Positions 42,569 to 51,014 of a stretch of 64,000 nt of DNA are shown here, piece after piece. The notes under the pieces were generated by a model. The model did no database searches, was not told the origin of the DNA, and was given only the letters and a program-made list of their open reading frames with translations. This DNA is from Croceitalea marina. GTDB taxonomy: Bacteria; Bacteroidota; Bacteroidia; Flavobacteriales; Flavobacteriaceae. A program made the translations under genes and the position numbers. Each line of letters begins with the position of its first letter. Within the stretch, counting starts at the first letter, position 1. The stretch is from positions 434,001 to 498,000 of the forward strand of contig NZ_JBHULB010000007.1 in the NCBI RefSeq assembly GCF_042684265.1, given 5' to 3'.

Positions 42569-43531
42569 ATGGACTTACACTTATTAATAGATAACCTGAC
42601 CAACCCTGCACTGTTATTTTTCTTTTTAGGAATTATAGCAGTGCAATTAAAAAGTGATCTTGAGATTCCTCAAAACTCATCAAAATTTATTTCACTTTAC
42701 CTTCTTTTTGCCATTGGTTTCAAAGGAGGGCAAGAACTCTCTCACAGTGACCTTAATATGGAAATCATTTGGTCGCTCCTGTTTGGAATATTATTGGCTG
42801 TGGCCGTACCCATTTACGCTTATTTCATTCTTAGGCGCAAATTTTCAGTAGAAAACTCGGGGGCTATTGCTGCCGCTTATGGTTCTGTAAGTGCCGTTAC
42901 TTTTGTAACCGCAATCTCATTCTTAGAGATGGAGCAAGTAGAATTTGGCGGGCATATGGTGGCTGTGATGGCCTTAATGGAGGCACCATCTATTATCGTA
43001 GGTGTTCTTTTGATGGCGCTCTTTAGAAAAGATAAGCCAAAGAATGGCGAAGTAAAAAAAGTATTTCACCATGCTTTAACCAATGGTAGCGTGCTGCTCA
43101 TATTGGGTAGTCTTGTTATTGGCTTTTTGGCCAACGACCATCAAGCTCAGGGCATTAAACCTTTTACTACGGACATCTTTAAAGGTTTCTTGGCGGTGTT
43201 TCTTCTAGACATGGGCATAACGAGCGGCAAAAAACTTAAAGACTTTATTAAAAAGGGGGGGGTTGCTTTAATCTTCGCAATTGTAGTTCCAATCATTAAC
43301 GGAGTCTTTGTAGCCTGGTTTAGTCAATTCATTACCGGGGCCGAAGGCAATCGTTTTCTATTTGCGATACTTGCAGGAAGTGCCTCGTACATTGCCGTAC
43401 CCGCAGCTATGCGCTTAGCGGCACCAAAGGCGAATCCGAGTTTGTATCTACCTATGGCGCTAGCGATTACCTTTCCGTTCAACATAACCCTTGGCATGCC
43501 ACTTTATATGTATATTGTACAAAACTTTTAG
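42569..43531 (+). CDS. sbtA: Sodium-dependent bicarbonate transporter, SbtA family
   Basis: A 320-residue membrane protein with about ten helices arranged as two inverted repeats. The first block, LTNPALLFFFLGIIAVQLKSD and IGFKGGQELSH (in pieces), and the later AAYGSVSAVTFVTA, GHMVAVMALMEAPSIIVG and AGSASYIAVPAAMRLAAPKANPS (in pieces) are SbtA hallmarks. SbtA imports HCO3- with Na+. In heterotrophs this supplies anaplerotic carboxylases. A LysR regulator is divergent. No carbonic anhydrase gene is adjacent. Confidence 0.88.
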   Translation: MDLHLLIDNLTNPALLFFFLGIIAVQLKSDLEIPQNSSKFISLYLLFAIGFKGGQELSHSDLNMEIIWSLLFGILLAVAVPIYAYFILRRKFSVENSGAIAAAYGSVSAVTFVTAISFLEMEQVEFGGHMVAVMALMEAPSIIVGVLLMALFRKDKPKNGEVKKVFHHALTNGSVLLILGSLVIGFLANDHQAQGIKPFTTDIFKGFLAVFLLDMGITSGKKLKDFIKKGGVALIFAIVVPIINGVFVAWFSQFITGAEGNRFLFAILAGSASYIAVPAAMRLAAPKANPSLYLPMALAITFPFNITLGMPLYMYIVQNF

Positions 43532-43537
43532 TACAAA

Positions 43538-44101
43538 ATGCAAAAACACAGATGTGGTTGGTGCGAAGGAGACACCCTTTATGAAGCCTACCATGACCAT
43601 GAATGGGGCGTGCCTGTAAAAGATGATCAATCTTTGTTCGAATTTCTTATTCTAGAAACTTTTCAAGCAGGTTTAAGTTGGATTACTGTTCTTCGAAAGC
43701 GCGAAAATTTCCGGAAAGCGTTCGACAACTTCGATTATAAAAAAATAGCGAACTACAAACAGTCTAAAATTGAAGAGTTATTACAAGATGCCGGAATTAT
43801 TCGGAATAAACTAAAAATAAATGCAACAGTATCCAATGCTGTGGCATTCATGAATGTTCAAAAGGAATTTGGAAGCTTTAGCAAATACATATGGGGATTT
43901 GTAGACGGAAAACCCATTAAAAACAAGCTTAAAAACTACAAGGATGCTCCAGCCAACACCGCACTTTCAGATACCATTAGTAAAGACTTGAAAAAAAGAG
44001 GCTTTAAATTTGTTGGCAGTACTGTGGTCTATGCACATATGCAAGCAACGGGAATGGTAAATGATCATGAAATAAACTGTTTTAGGTACAATGAAGTTTA
44101 A
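43538..44101 (+). CDS. tag: DNA-3-methyladenine glycosylase I
   Basis: A 187-residue HhH-GPD-type repair enzyme that removes 3-methyladenine from alkylated DNA. The zinc-binding residues are all visible: Cys6 and His19 in RCGWCEGDTLYEAYHDHEWG, and His/Cys in the C-terminal VNDHEINCFRY. The substrate pocket block ETFQAGLSWITVLRKRE is intact. It overlaps the next gene by 11 bp, an unexpected operon partner since that gene encodes a secreted protein. Confidence 0.95.
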   Translation: MQKHRCGWCEGDTLYEAYHDHEWGVPVKDDQSLFEFLILETFQAGLSWITVLRKRENFRKAFDNFDYKKIANYKQSKIEELLQDAGIIRNKLKINATVSNAVAFMNVQKEFGSFSKYIWGFVDGKPIKNKLKNYKDAPANTALSDTISKDLKKRGFKFVGSTVVYAHMQATGMVNDHEINCFRYNEV

Positions 44102-44672
44102 AGTATTACTTATTGGTCTTTTTATTTTTATGGGAATGGCTTTGAAGGCCCAAACTAAAAAAGAACAAGAATTTAGAATTGACGAAGAACTATTCCCAAC
44201 AAATGCTGCCGAAGTATTACGACCCTTTTTAACGGGCACTAAGCGTATAAGATATTACAAAGAATTCGATGGAGAAAAAGTTTCTTATGAAGCCAAATTC
44301 AAAAAAGACCGTCTTCGCTATAGCATCGAATTTGATCAAAACGGAAACTTGGAAGATGCAGAGTTTATAATTAAATCAGCCGACATCCCCGATAGTACTT
44401 TTGAGACGATTAAAAACCATCTTGAATCGAATCATCAAAAATATCGCATTAAGAAAATACAGCAGCAGTACCCTTGTAAAACTGGCAATGCTTCTGAAGT
44501 CTTGAAAACTGCTTTTCAGAATCTTATTTTGCCAGAAATCAACTATGAAATAATCATCGCATCAAAAGATGATAGTGGCTATGTTGAACATGAAGTCACT
44601 TTTAATGCCGATGGAGAATACATACTCTCAAGAAGACTAGTTAAACAAGGCTATGATCATGTCTTGTACTAA
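44091..44672 (+). CDS. Secreted protein, probably PepSY-like
   Basis: A 193-residue protein with a signal peptide (1-21, MALKAQ). The body alternates short beta strands and helices (RYYKEFDGEKVSYEAKFKKD, IEFDQNGNLEDAEFIIK) and has the feel of PepSY-like Bacteroidota proteins, but I cannot confirm a family. It overlaps tag upstream by 11 bp and a DUF2490-type barrel gene downstream by 20 bp. The latter suggests that the two act together in the periplasm or outer membrane. Confidence 0.6.
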   Translation: MKFKVLLIGLFIFMGMALKAQTKKEQEFRIDEELFPTNAAEVLRPFLTGTKRIRYYKEFDGEKVSYEAKFKKDRLRYSIEFDQNGNLEDAEFIIKSADIPDSTFETIKNHLESNHQKYRIKKIQQQYPCKTGNASEVLKTAFQNLILPEINYEIIIASKDDSGYVEHEVTFNADGEYILSRRLVKQGYDHVLY

Positions 44673-45345
44673 ACTGTCAAAATCGCTTCTCTTTGGTATG
44701 CTTGGTGCGATGACTGCAATCAGTTTTGGCCAAGAAAATTTTACCGCCTACTGGCAACCTGCTATTGGTCTAAATTATGATGTTTCCGCAACGTATTCCC
44801 ATAATTTATCCGTTCAAAATAGAAACTATATTTATAATGATGAAAGGGCTGTTTTAGAGGTTAGACAAATTGATATTGCCCACTTTTCTAATTTTCAGAT
44901 TCAAGACAATCAAAGCTTGGCTTTTGGGATTCTATACCGCTTTCGTGAAAATTTTGATGGTGGTAACAACGAACTGCGTTTGACCCAACAATACAATATC
45001 AAACTAAAACCAAACATTGTAAGGTATGGTCATCGATTGCGAAGTGAGCAGCGTATTACCCGCACCAAGACCATTCATCGATTTCGATATCGATTTTCTT
45101 TAGATCGCCCTCTAAAAGGTGAAAAATTAGATTTAGGTGAACCGTACTTTGTAGCTAATGTCGAAAAGCTCTTAAGTGTTTCAAGATCAAAACCCCAATA
45201 CGATACTCGTTTTACATTAAATTTTGGATGGAAACTTAGCGAAAAAACTAAATTTCAAATAGGCTCGGAATATCGTTTAGAAGACTATAGCCAAGACCTA
45301 GAACAGGTACTGTTTTTTTTAACAGGTCTAAACATTTCCCTCTAA
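44653..45345 (+). CDS. DUF2490-type outer-membrane beta-barrel protein
   Basis: A 230-residue protein with an N-terminal signal sequence (about 1-26, ending ISFGQ) and alternating amphipathic strands (FTAYWQPAIGLNYDVS, LAFGILYRFRENFDGG, RYGHRLRSEQRITR, TRFTLNFGWKLSEKT), typical of DUF2490. Function is unknown. It starts inside the preceding gene (20-bp overlap) and its 3' end overlaps the convergent aat gene by 18 bp. Confidence 0.7.
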   Translation: MIMSCTKLSKSLLFGMLGAMTAISFGQENFTAYWQPAIGLNYDVSATYSHNLSVQNRNYIYNDERAVLEVRQIDIAHFSNFQIQDNQSLAFGILYRFRENFDGGNNELRLTQQYNIKLKPNIVRYGHRLRSEQRITRTKTIHRFRYRFSLDRPLKGEKLDLGEPYFVANVEKLLSVSRSKPQYDTRFTLNFGWKLSEKTKFQIGSEYRLEDYSQDLEQVLFFLTGLNISL

Positions 45346-45996
45346 TACTTTTTCAAAAGCTTTTCTGCCCATTTCTTGGGCCCCTAAACTTTCTAAATGC
45401 TCCGTGTAAACCTGACAATCAATTAGTTTTCCTCCCTGATCCTTAAATTCCTCCACCAAATTTACAAAGGCAACTTTAGATGCATTAGACACTAAACTGA
45501 ACATACTTTCACCGCAAAAAACATGACCTAAATCAATACCGTACAGCCCCCCAACAAGTTTATCTTTTTGCCACACCTCATAAGATTTTGCGAAGCCTTT
45601 TTCATGAAGGGTACAATAGGCATCAATCATGTTTGGGGTAATCCAAGTACCTTCCTGTCCTTTACGAACTAGTTGGGCGCATTGCTCTATTACCACACGG
45701 AAACAAGTATTTTGTGTGACCTTAAATTGATTGCTTTTAAGTACTTTTCGCATACTTTTAGAAACCTTAAGTTTCTCAGGATATAAGACCATTCGCGGAT
45801 CTGGGCTCCACCATAGAATTAAAGCGTCTTCGTTAAACCACGGAAAAATACCTTTTTTGTACGCTAACAGTAAGCGTTCGGGCGATAAATCGCCACCAAC
45901 GGCCAGAAGACCATCTTCATTTGCAGTCTCCAAGGGTGGAAACTCCAAACGGTCATTTAAAAAAAATAAAGGGCGATTTTTGCCATTATTATCCAA
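45328..45996 (-). CDS. aat: Leucyl/phenylalanyl-tRNA-protein transferase
   Basis: A 222-residue enzyme that adds Leu or Phe from charged tRNA to N-terminal Lys or Arg, marking proteins for ClpAP degradation. Family blocks are FPPLETANEDGLLAVGGDLSPE (in pieces), GIFPWFNEDALILWWSPDPR (in pieces), GLYGIDLGHVFCGESMFS and FKDQGGKLIDCQVYTEHLESLGA (in pieces). Normal length. It follows the fatty-acid transporter gene by 35 bp on the same strand. Confidence 0.93.
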   Translation of the reverse strand: MDNNGKNRPLFFLNDRLEFPPLETANEDGLLAVGGDLSPERLLLAYKKGIFPWFNEDALILWWSPDPRMVLYPEKLKVSKSMRKVLKSNQFKVTQNTCFRVVIEQCAQLVRKGQEGTWITPNMIDAYCTLHEKGFAKSYEVWQKDKLVGGLYGIDLGHVFCGESMFSLVSNASKVAFVNLVEEFKDQGGKLIDCQVYTEHLESLGAQEMGRKAFEKVLEGNV

Positions 45997-46031
45997 AGGT
46001 GCAATTTTTTAATAAAGTTATGGAATAGCCA

Positions 46032-47408
46032 CTAGAAAATAAGCAACCCTGCAATGTAAATAATACTACCAACAAGCATAAATAGAAGTGTATAGGGCAG
46101 AATTTCTTTGGCTTTTAGTTTTGTAATACCCAATAACGGCAGCGCCCAAAAAGGTTGAAGCATATTTGTGATTTGATCACCGTATGCAAGTGCCATAATT
46201 GCCTTAGGTAATGGTACATTCAGTGCCAATGCCGATTGCAATACCAACGGCCCTTGAACTGCCCATTGTCCGCCGCCACTGGGCACAAAAATGTTAACAA
46301 GGCCAGCACTGAAAAAAGTAAAAATTGGTAAGGTGGTAGTCGTACTTACGGATACAAAAAAATCAGAGATTTGATTGATCATACCGCTGCTTCCCATAAT
46401 GCCCATAATTCCAAAATACAATGGAAACTGAATAAGGATACCCGAAACATCACCAATGGCTTCTTCAACACCAAGTAAAAAGCTCTTAAAATTTCCGTGG
46501 AGTATGATTGCCAGACCGAACATAAAAAAGTTGAGCATATTCGGGGTGATATTTAGAGTGCGTATTGCAGGTAAATATTGAATTAAAAAAACACTTAATA
46601 TCAAAATGCCAAATAGCATTGAAAAGCTCTTTGAATGGTCTAATTTTTCGGCTCCTATATGATTTTCCTTATCTGAAGACTTAAATTGATATTTATTAAG
46701 TGCTATTGTACTTGGGGCAACTCTTTTCCCTAAAAAATACACCAAAAATGAAATTGCAACCAAAACCGTGAAAAATATACTGAGGTTCGAATAGCTAAAG
46801 ACCGTAAGTGCAGTAGAAACGGACTCTGGAAAATGGTCCACAATATCCGTATTTGTGATATTTTCTAGTAACTCTTTAAGGTGACCGGCTTCAGAAACTT
46901 TGATGGGAGCCGATCCGCTAATGCCCCCGTGCCATACCATTAACCCTACATAACCGCATGCACCTATTAGAGGGTAGTTGATCGGTATATTATTTTCTTG
47001 GGCATATTCGCCAACCTTTCTCGCGAGGATTGCGCCAAAAATAAGTCCTAGCCCCCAATTGAAAAAAGATACCAGCATTGTTGATAACGCAACCAAAACT
47101 GCGGCATTGGAAGTATTCTTAACATATTTAGTGATGTTAAGAACCAAGCGCTCCATGGGCTTGCTCAAAACCAATACATGCCCCAGCACCAGAATCAACA
47201 TCATTTGATAAGCAAATACCAAAAGACCGTTATTCCAGATTCCATTCTCCCAGTACGAAAAAATAGCAACTATGTGACTATCTCCTGTAGTATTTTCAGT
47301 AAAAACAATGGCAAGAATTATTGTAAGTAATGTCAATAACACCGCAATTGTAAAGGGTGAAGGCAAATACCTTCTAAACAGATGTGTTATAAGCTTGGTG
47401 ATGGCCAT
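46032..47408 (-). CDS. Short-chain fatty acid transporter (AtoE family)
   Basis: A 458-residue membrane protein with about 12 helices matching the AtoE-type short-chain fatty acid permease group (LFRRYLPSPFTIAVLLTLLTI, YWENGIWNNGLLVFAYQMML, FVPSGGGQWAVQGPLVL when read in pieces). It would import acetate to butyrate-sized acids. The gene starts 3 bp after the DUF3127 stop on the same strand. No fatty-acid oxidation genes are adjacent. Confidence 0.87.
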   Translation of the reverse strand: MAITKLITHLFRRYLPSPFTIAVLLTLLTIILAIVFTENTTGDSHIVAIFSYWENGIWNNGLLVFAYQMMLILVLGHVLVLSKPMERLVLNITKYVKNTSNAAVLVALSTMLVSFFNWGLGLIFGAILARKVGEYAQENNIPINYPLIGACGYVGLMVWHGGISGSAPIKVSEAGHLKELLENITNTDIVDHFPESVSTALTVFSYSNLSIFFTVLVAISFLVYFLGKRVAPSTIALNKYQFKSSDKENHIGAEKLDHSKSFSMLFGILILSVFLIQYLPAIRTLNITPNMLNFFMFGLAIILHGNFKSFLLGVEEAIGDVSGILIQFPLYFGIMGIMGSSGMINQISDFFVSVSTTTTLPIFTFFSAGLVNIFVPSGGGQWAVQGPLVLQSALALNVPLPKAIMALAYGDQITNMLQPFWALPLLGITKLKAKEILPYTLLFMLVGSIIYIAGLLIF

Positions 47409-47411
47409 TCC

Positions 47412-47789
47412 TTAGAACGGAAGGTCGTCGTGGTCTTCTTCATTAATATTGTCAGCTGGCTCAAAGGCTTCCATTGGTGGAACGGGAGGCATGTTTTCAG
47501 TTGTATTTTCTTGTTGAAGATTTTCTATGCGCCATCCTTGAACAGAGTTGAAATATTTGGTTTCACCCTGAGGATTTACCCATTCTCTGCCTCTTAGATT
47601 GATACTAACTTTAACCATTTGTCCATCAGCATAGTTGTTCAGCAGGTCGCATTTGTCTTGAACAAATTCAACCAAAATATGTTGCGGGTATTGCTCTTCG
47701 GTTGTAACTACCAACTCTCTTTTTCTAAAACCATTATTACCAAAAGTTTTAGTTTCCCCAATCATTTTTATTCTTCCCTGAACTTCCAT
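47412..47789 (-). CDS. DUF3127 protein (single-strand-binding-like)
   Basis: A 125-residue soluble protein of DUF3127: EVQGRIKMIGETKTFGNNGF, RKRELVVTTEEQYPQHILVEF, and LRGREWVNPQGETKYFNSVQGW in order (OB-fold-like strand pattern), then an acidic disordered tail (PPVPPMEAFEPADNINEEDHDD). The OB fold and acidic tail recall single-strand DNA-binding proteins, but the role of DUF3127 is unknown. It heads the run DUF3127-AtoE-aat. Confidence 0.82.
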   Translation of the reverse strand: MEVQGRIKMIGETKTFGNNGFRKRELVVTTEEQYPQHILVEFVQDKCDLLNNYADGQMVKVSINLRGREWVNPQGETKYFNSVQGWRIENLQQENTTENMPPVPPMEAFEPADNINEEDHDDLPF

Positions 47790-47915
47790 GTGTGTCGCTT
47801 TATTATAAGATTCAAAAATACATGAAAAGCATCACTTTTAGAAAAGAGTTTATGAACTCCTTTTCAACAATTCCAGTCTTTTTGCGTTATCTTTAAATAC
47901 AATATTGACCTTTTA

Positions 47916-49064
47916 ATGGAATTCAATCCAAAACGCAGGACTTCGAATATCATTTTACTGATTTCAGCATTCGTTATTGTAAGCCTCATTCTGTGGAACA
48001 CTAACATTTTCTTTGAAAAATTTAAGCAAGAAGAACGCTTGAAAATAGAAAATTGGGCGGCGGCCCAAGCTGAAATTGATAACTCTCCCGTTGATCAAGA
48101 ATTAGGGAACCTGCCCGTACAAATTTTACAGAACAACTCATCTACTCCCATGATTTTAGTCAATAAAGATGGTACTGTAAAAACACACAACATGCCAAAG
48201 GAGCTAGAAGAAGACTCTATAAAGCTTCAAAAGAAAATAAAAAAATTCAGCAAAGAGAATGAACCTATTGCCATGTCTTATAAAGGCGAAGAGCTAGCTA
48301 TGTTATATTATGGCAATTCTGATGTTTTAAATAAACTCAAGTATTACCCAATAGCTTTACTGCTCATCATCTTTCTGTTCGCAGCGGTTATATTTTTCTT
48401 TTTCAAGACCAACAAAGCTTCAGAACAAAACAAGGTCTGGGCAGGTATGGCCAAAGAAACCGCGCACCAAATTGGCACGCCCCTCACCTCACTTTTAGGT
48501 TGGAACGAACTATTAAAATCTGAAAATATAAATCCTGATATTACAAAAGAAATTGAAAAGGATATTTCGAGGTTACAGACTATTACAGAACGTTTTTCCA
48601 AAGTAGGTTCTATACCAACTTTAGAGGTACACGATATCGTTGAAGAAACTAAAAAAGCTTACCAATATTTAAAGCGTAGAAGCTCTAAACTCATCCACTT
48701 TTCTTTTAGTTCTGAAATTGAAGAACTTCCTGTGCTATTAAATCCGCCGCTATACAATTGGAGTATTGAAAACTTGGTCAAAAACGGTATTGACGCCATG
48801 CGAGGCAAAGGCAATATTGCCATACAGATAGAACGGCAAGGCAATTTTGTTCACATTATGATATCTGATACAGGCCATGGCATTGTAAAAAGTGAGTTTC
48901 AGAATATCTTCAATCCGGGGGTAACATCTAAAAAAAGAGGCTGGGGACTTGGTCTTTCTTTAGTTAAAAGAATAATCGAAGAGTACCATAAAGGAAAAAT
49001 TAAAGTATTTTCGTCAAGTAAAGAAGGAACAATCATGCAAATTTCCCTTAAAGCAAATGTATAA
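47916..49064 (+). CDS. Orphan membrane histidine kinase
   Basis: A 382-residue sensor kinase. Two helices (about 13-31 and 142-162) enclose a periplasmic domain of some 110 residues. The H-box is unusual in flow but complete: ETAHQIGTPLTSLLGW with His184; Asn in NLVKNGIDAM, DTGHGI and GWGLGLSLVKR complete the ATPase. No response regulator gene is adjacent. Two bases later begins a small zinc-ribbon membrane protein gene, so the pair may form a signalling unit. Confidence 0.88.
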   Translation: MEFNPKRRTSNIILLISAFVIVSLILWNTNIFFEKFKQEERLKIENWAAAQAEIDNSPVDQELGNLPVQILQNNSSTPMILVNKDGTVKTHNMPKELEEDSIKLQKKIKKFSKENEPIAMSYKGEELAMLYYGNSDVLNKLKYYPIALLLIIFLFAAVIFFFFKTNKASEQNKVWAGMAKETAHQIGTPLTSLLGWNELLKSENINPDITKEIEKDISRLQTITERFSKVGSIPTLEVHDIVEETKKAYQYLKRRSSKLIHFSFSSEIEELPVLLNPPLYNWSIENLVKNGIDAMRGKGNIAIQIERQGNFVHIMISDTGHGIVKSEFQNIFNPGVTSKKRGWGLGLSLVKRIIEEYHKGKIKVFSSSKEGTIMQISLKANV

Positions 49065-49066
49065 TC

Positions 49067-49417
49067 ATGGCAAAGGAAAAACAGCTAGCGATAAAGGATG
49101 CGGAGATTACCAACAACTGCCCTGAATGTTTTAACCAAGAGCTAAAGCTTACTTTTTACCAAAAGCACACCTACAACGCTTTCTACCATAAAACTACTGG
49201 TGAGGTAACCCACGAAATCAAGTGCAGAAAATGCTACTCCATTATTTATCCCGTTAATTGGACACCTGATATAGAACGTGTTTTTGAGTATTATAATAAA
49301 CTGGTCGAACCCGCTAAAAAATCGACCCGGTTTACAACTTTATTCTATGTAATTCTACTCTTAATACTTGCCCTTATCGGAACAGGTGTATATCTACACC
49401 TAGAGGGTATTATTTAA
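49067..49417 (+). CDS. Zinc-ribbon membrane-anchored small protein
   Basis: A 116-residue protein with two CxxC pairs (NNCPECFNQ near 16-20 and IKCRKCYS near 55-60) forming a probable zinc ribbon, and one C-terminal helix (about 93-112). I do not recognise a family. It begins two bases after the orphan histidine kinase stop and may modify or anchor its signalling. Its last 8 bp overlap the convergent HIT gene. Confidence 0.65.
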   Translation: MAKEKQLAIKDAEITNNCPECFNQELKLTFYQKHTYNAFYHKTTGEVTHEIKCRKCYSIIYPVNWTPDIERVFEYYNKLVEPAKKSTRFTTLFYVILLLILALIGTGVYLHLEGII

Positions 49418-49802
49418 GTGCCGCTCTAATTTTACTCGCAATTTCTTCAAATTCTTTTGGTTCTAATTTTTCCTTATGTTGGAACGTAGCATTTTTCATG
49501 CTGTGTAGGGGAATTAGATGTACATGTACATGTGGAACTTCTAATCCAATAACCGTCATTCCCACTCGTTCACATGGAATTGTAGCCTCAATAGCCTTAC
49601 CAACTTTTCTACTAAAAGCCATTAAACCCATATAAGAAGCTTCATCTAAATCTAATATTTTATTTACTTCTTTTTTGGGCACGCATAGTGTATGCCCAGC
49701 AGCATTAGGGTTAATATCTAAAAAAGCAAAGAATTCGTCATCTTCAGCTACCTTGTAGCAAGGTATTTCCCCATTTATGATTTTTGTAAAAATACTTGGC
49801 AT
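49410..49802 (-). CDS. HIT-family nucleotide hydrolase
   Basis: A 130-residue histidine-triad protein with the active site HVHVHLIPL near residue 92-100 and N-terminal FTKIINGEIPCYKVAEDDEF. HIT enzymes cleave nucleoside phosphoramidates or adenylylated lysine (Hint branch). Paired with greA upstream as commonly seen in Bacteroidota, but separated from it by a strong terminator, so not necessarily one transcript. Confidence 0.93.
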   Translation of the reverse strand: MPSIFTKIINGEIPCYKVAEDDEFFAFLDINPNAAGHTLCVPKKEVNKILDLDEASYMGLMAFSRKVGKAIEATIPCERVGMTVIGLEVPHVHVHLIPLHSMKNATFQHKEKLEPKEFEEIASKIRAALK

Positions 49803-49822
49803 TGGTTTTGGCTTAAATAAAA

Positions 49823-49845
49823 AATCCTATCGGTCCGATAGGATT
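49823..49845 (-). terminator. Terminator after greA
   Basis: AATCCTATCG-GTC-CGATAGGATT is a near-perfect 10-bp-arm hairpin with a T tract on the minus strand, between greA and the HIT gene. Confidence 0.88.
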
Positions 49846-49912
49846 AAATATAACTAAATATAGTGAGTTTCGACCAAGAACTATCCATCAACAGCTAGTT
49901 AAAGCCTGATAA

Positions 49913-50389
49913 TTACGAACGTGTGATTTCTAAAATATCAAACTTTAAAGTTCCGTTCGGCACGGTTATTTCCGCTACCTCACCCACTGTTTTACCTAAT
50001 AAGCCTTTACCTATTGGAGAGTTTACCGATATTTTTCCCGCTTTTAAATCAGCTTCACTTTCGGCTACCAGGGTATACTTCATTTCCATACCATTGGTCT
50101 GGTTTTTTAACTTCACCGTTGAAAGAACCAAAACTTTTGAAGTATCCAATTGCGATTCATCAATAAGCCTGGCATTGGCCAAAGTTTCTTCCATTTTAGA
50201 AATCTTCATTTCTAACAAACCCTGAGCCTCTTTTGCAGCATCATATTCTGCATTTTCAGATAAATCACCTTTATCGCGAGCTTCACCAATAGCCTGTGAA
50301 GCCTTAGGTCGCTCTATATCACGTAAATAATCTAATTCTTCGCGCAATTTCTTTAACCCTTCCGGTGTGTAGTAAGATACTTTGCTCAT
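49913..50389 (-). CDS. greA: Transcription elongation factor GreA
   Basis: A 158-residue transcript-cleavage factor that rescues backtracked RNA polymerase. The ATG at 50389 (MSKVSYYTPEGLKKLREELD) is chosen; a longer frame to 50443 adds 18 hydrophobic, non-family residues. The N-terminal coiled coil carries the acidic tip DLSENAEYDAAKEA (about 42-55) and the C-terminal FKBP-like domain ends SPIGKGLLGKTVGEVAEITV, then PNGTLKFDILEI. Normal length. Confidence 0.95.
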   Translation of the reverse strand: MSKVSYYTPEGLKKLREELDYLRDIERPKASQAIGEARDKGDLSENAEYDAAKEAQGLLEMKISKMEETLANARLIDESQLDTSKVLVLSTVKLKNQTNGMEMKYTLVAESEADLKAGKISVNSPIGKGLLGKTVGEVAEITVPNGTLKFDILEITRS

Positions 50390-50563
50390 GTCGTTTATTT
50401 TTATGCAAAAGAACATTGAAGAAAACAGCAATTGTTTTCCCAATGTCTTATGTTATGTTTTAATCGAAAAATCCTCTGCTACACCTATATTTCTATAGTT
50501 TTTTTAGCGAGGATTTAACGCAAATATACATAATTTTTAGCCATTTTTGCTTCTAAAGTACTA

Positions 50564-51004
50564 TTGATGAAACCCTTTTTTGGACTAGTATTACTCTTAT
50601 TGTTTATTTCTTGTGAAAAGAATACTTCAAACAGAAATCCGTTTTTACAGGAAGTATCATTTCGTTTTGATTTAAACCTGAATCTACCGCTATACAATGG
50701 CTTGAACAATATCGGAAATCCTGTTTACGTAGGTAATAATGGCGTTGGTACCAGGGGAGCTTTTGTTATGCGCACAGGCATTGATACGTTTCTAGCTTTT
50801 GAAGCCAGTTGTCCGAACCACACTCCCAACAACTGCTCTACAATGACTATTCAAGGGCAAAATGTGATTTGTTCTTGTGAAGATTTTGAGTATAGCCTTT
50901 TTACCGGTGGGCAGTTAAATAGGCCTGACGACGGCAATAGATACTACGACTTATTATTCTATAGAACCATCCAGAGTGGCAACACCGTTACTGTCTCTAA
51001 TTAA
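50564..51004 (+). CDS. Rieske-like lipoprotein
   Basis: A 146-residue lipoprotein (lipobox LFISC, Cys17). The body looks like a Rieske fold: FLAFEASCPNHTP would hold the first Cys-x-x-His ligand pair, but the second site reads VICSCEDFEYSLFTGGQL, where the usual CxxH is Cys-Ser-Cys-Glu. The cluster may therefore be absent or differently bound. Similar lipoproteins are common in Flavobacteriia, and their role is unknown to me. Confidence 0.6.
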   Translation: MMKPFFGLVLLLLFISCEKNTSNRNPFLQEVSFRFDLNLNLPLYNGLNNIGNPVYVGNNGVGTRGAFVMRTGIDTFLAFEASCPNHTPNNCSTMTIQGQNVICSCEDFEYSLFTGGQLNRPDDGNRYYDLLFYRTIQSGNTVTVSN

Positions 51005-51014
51005 TACGGTAATA

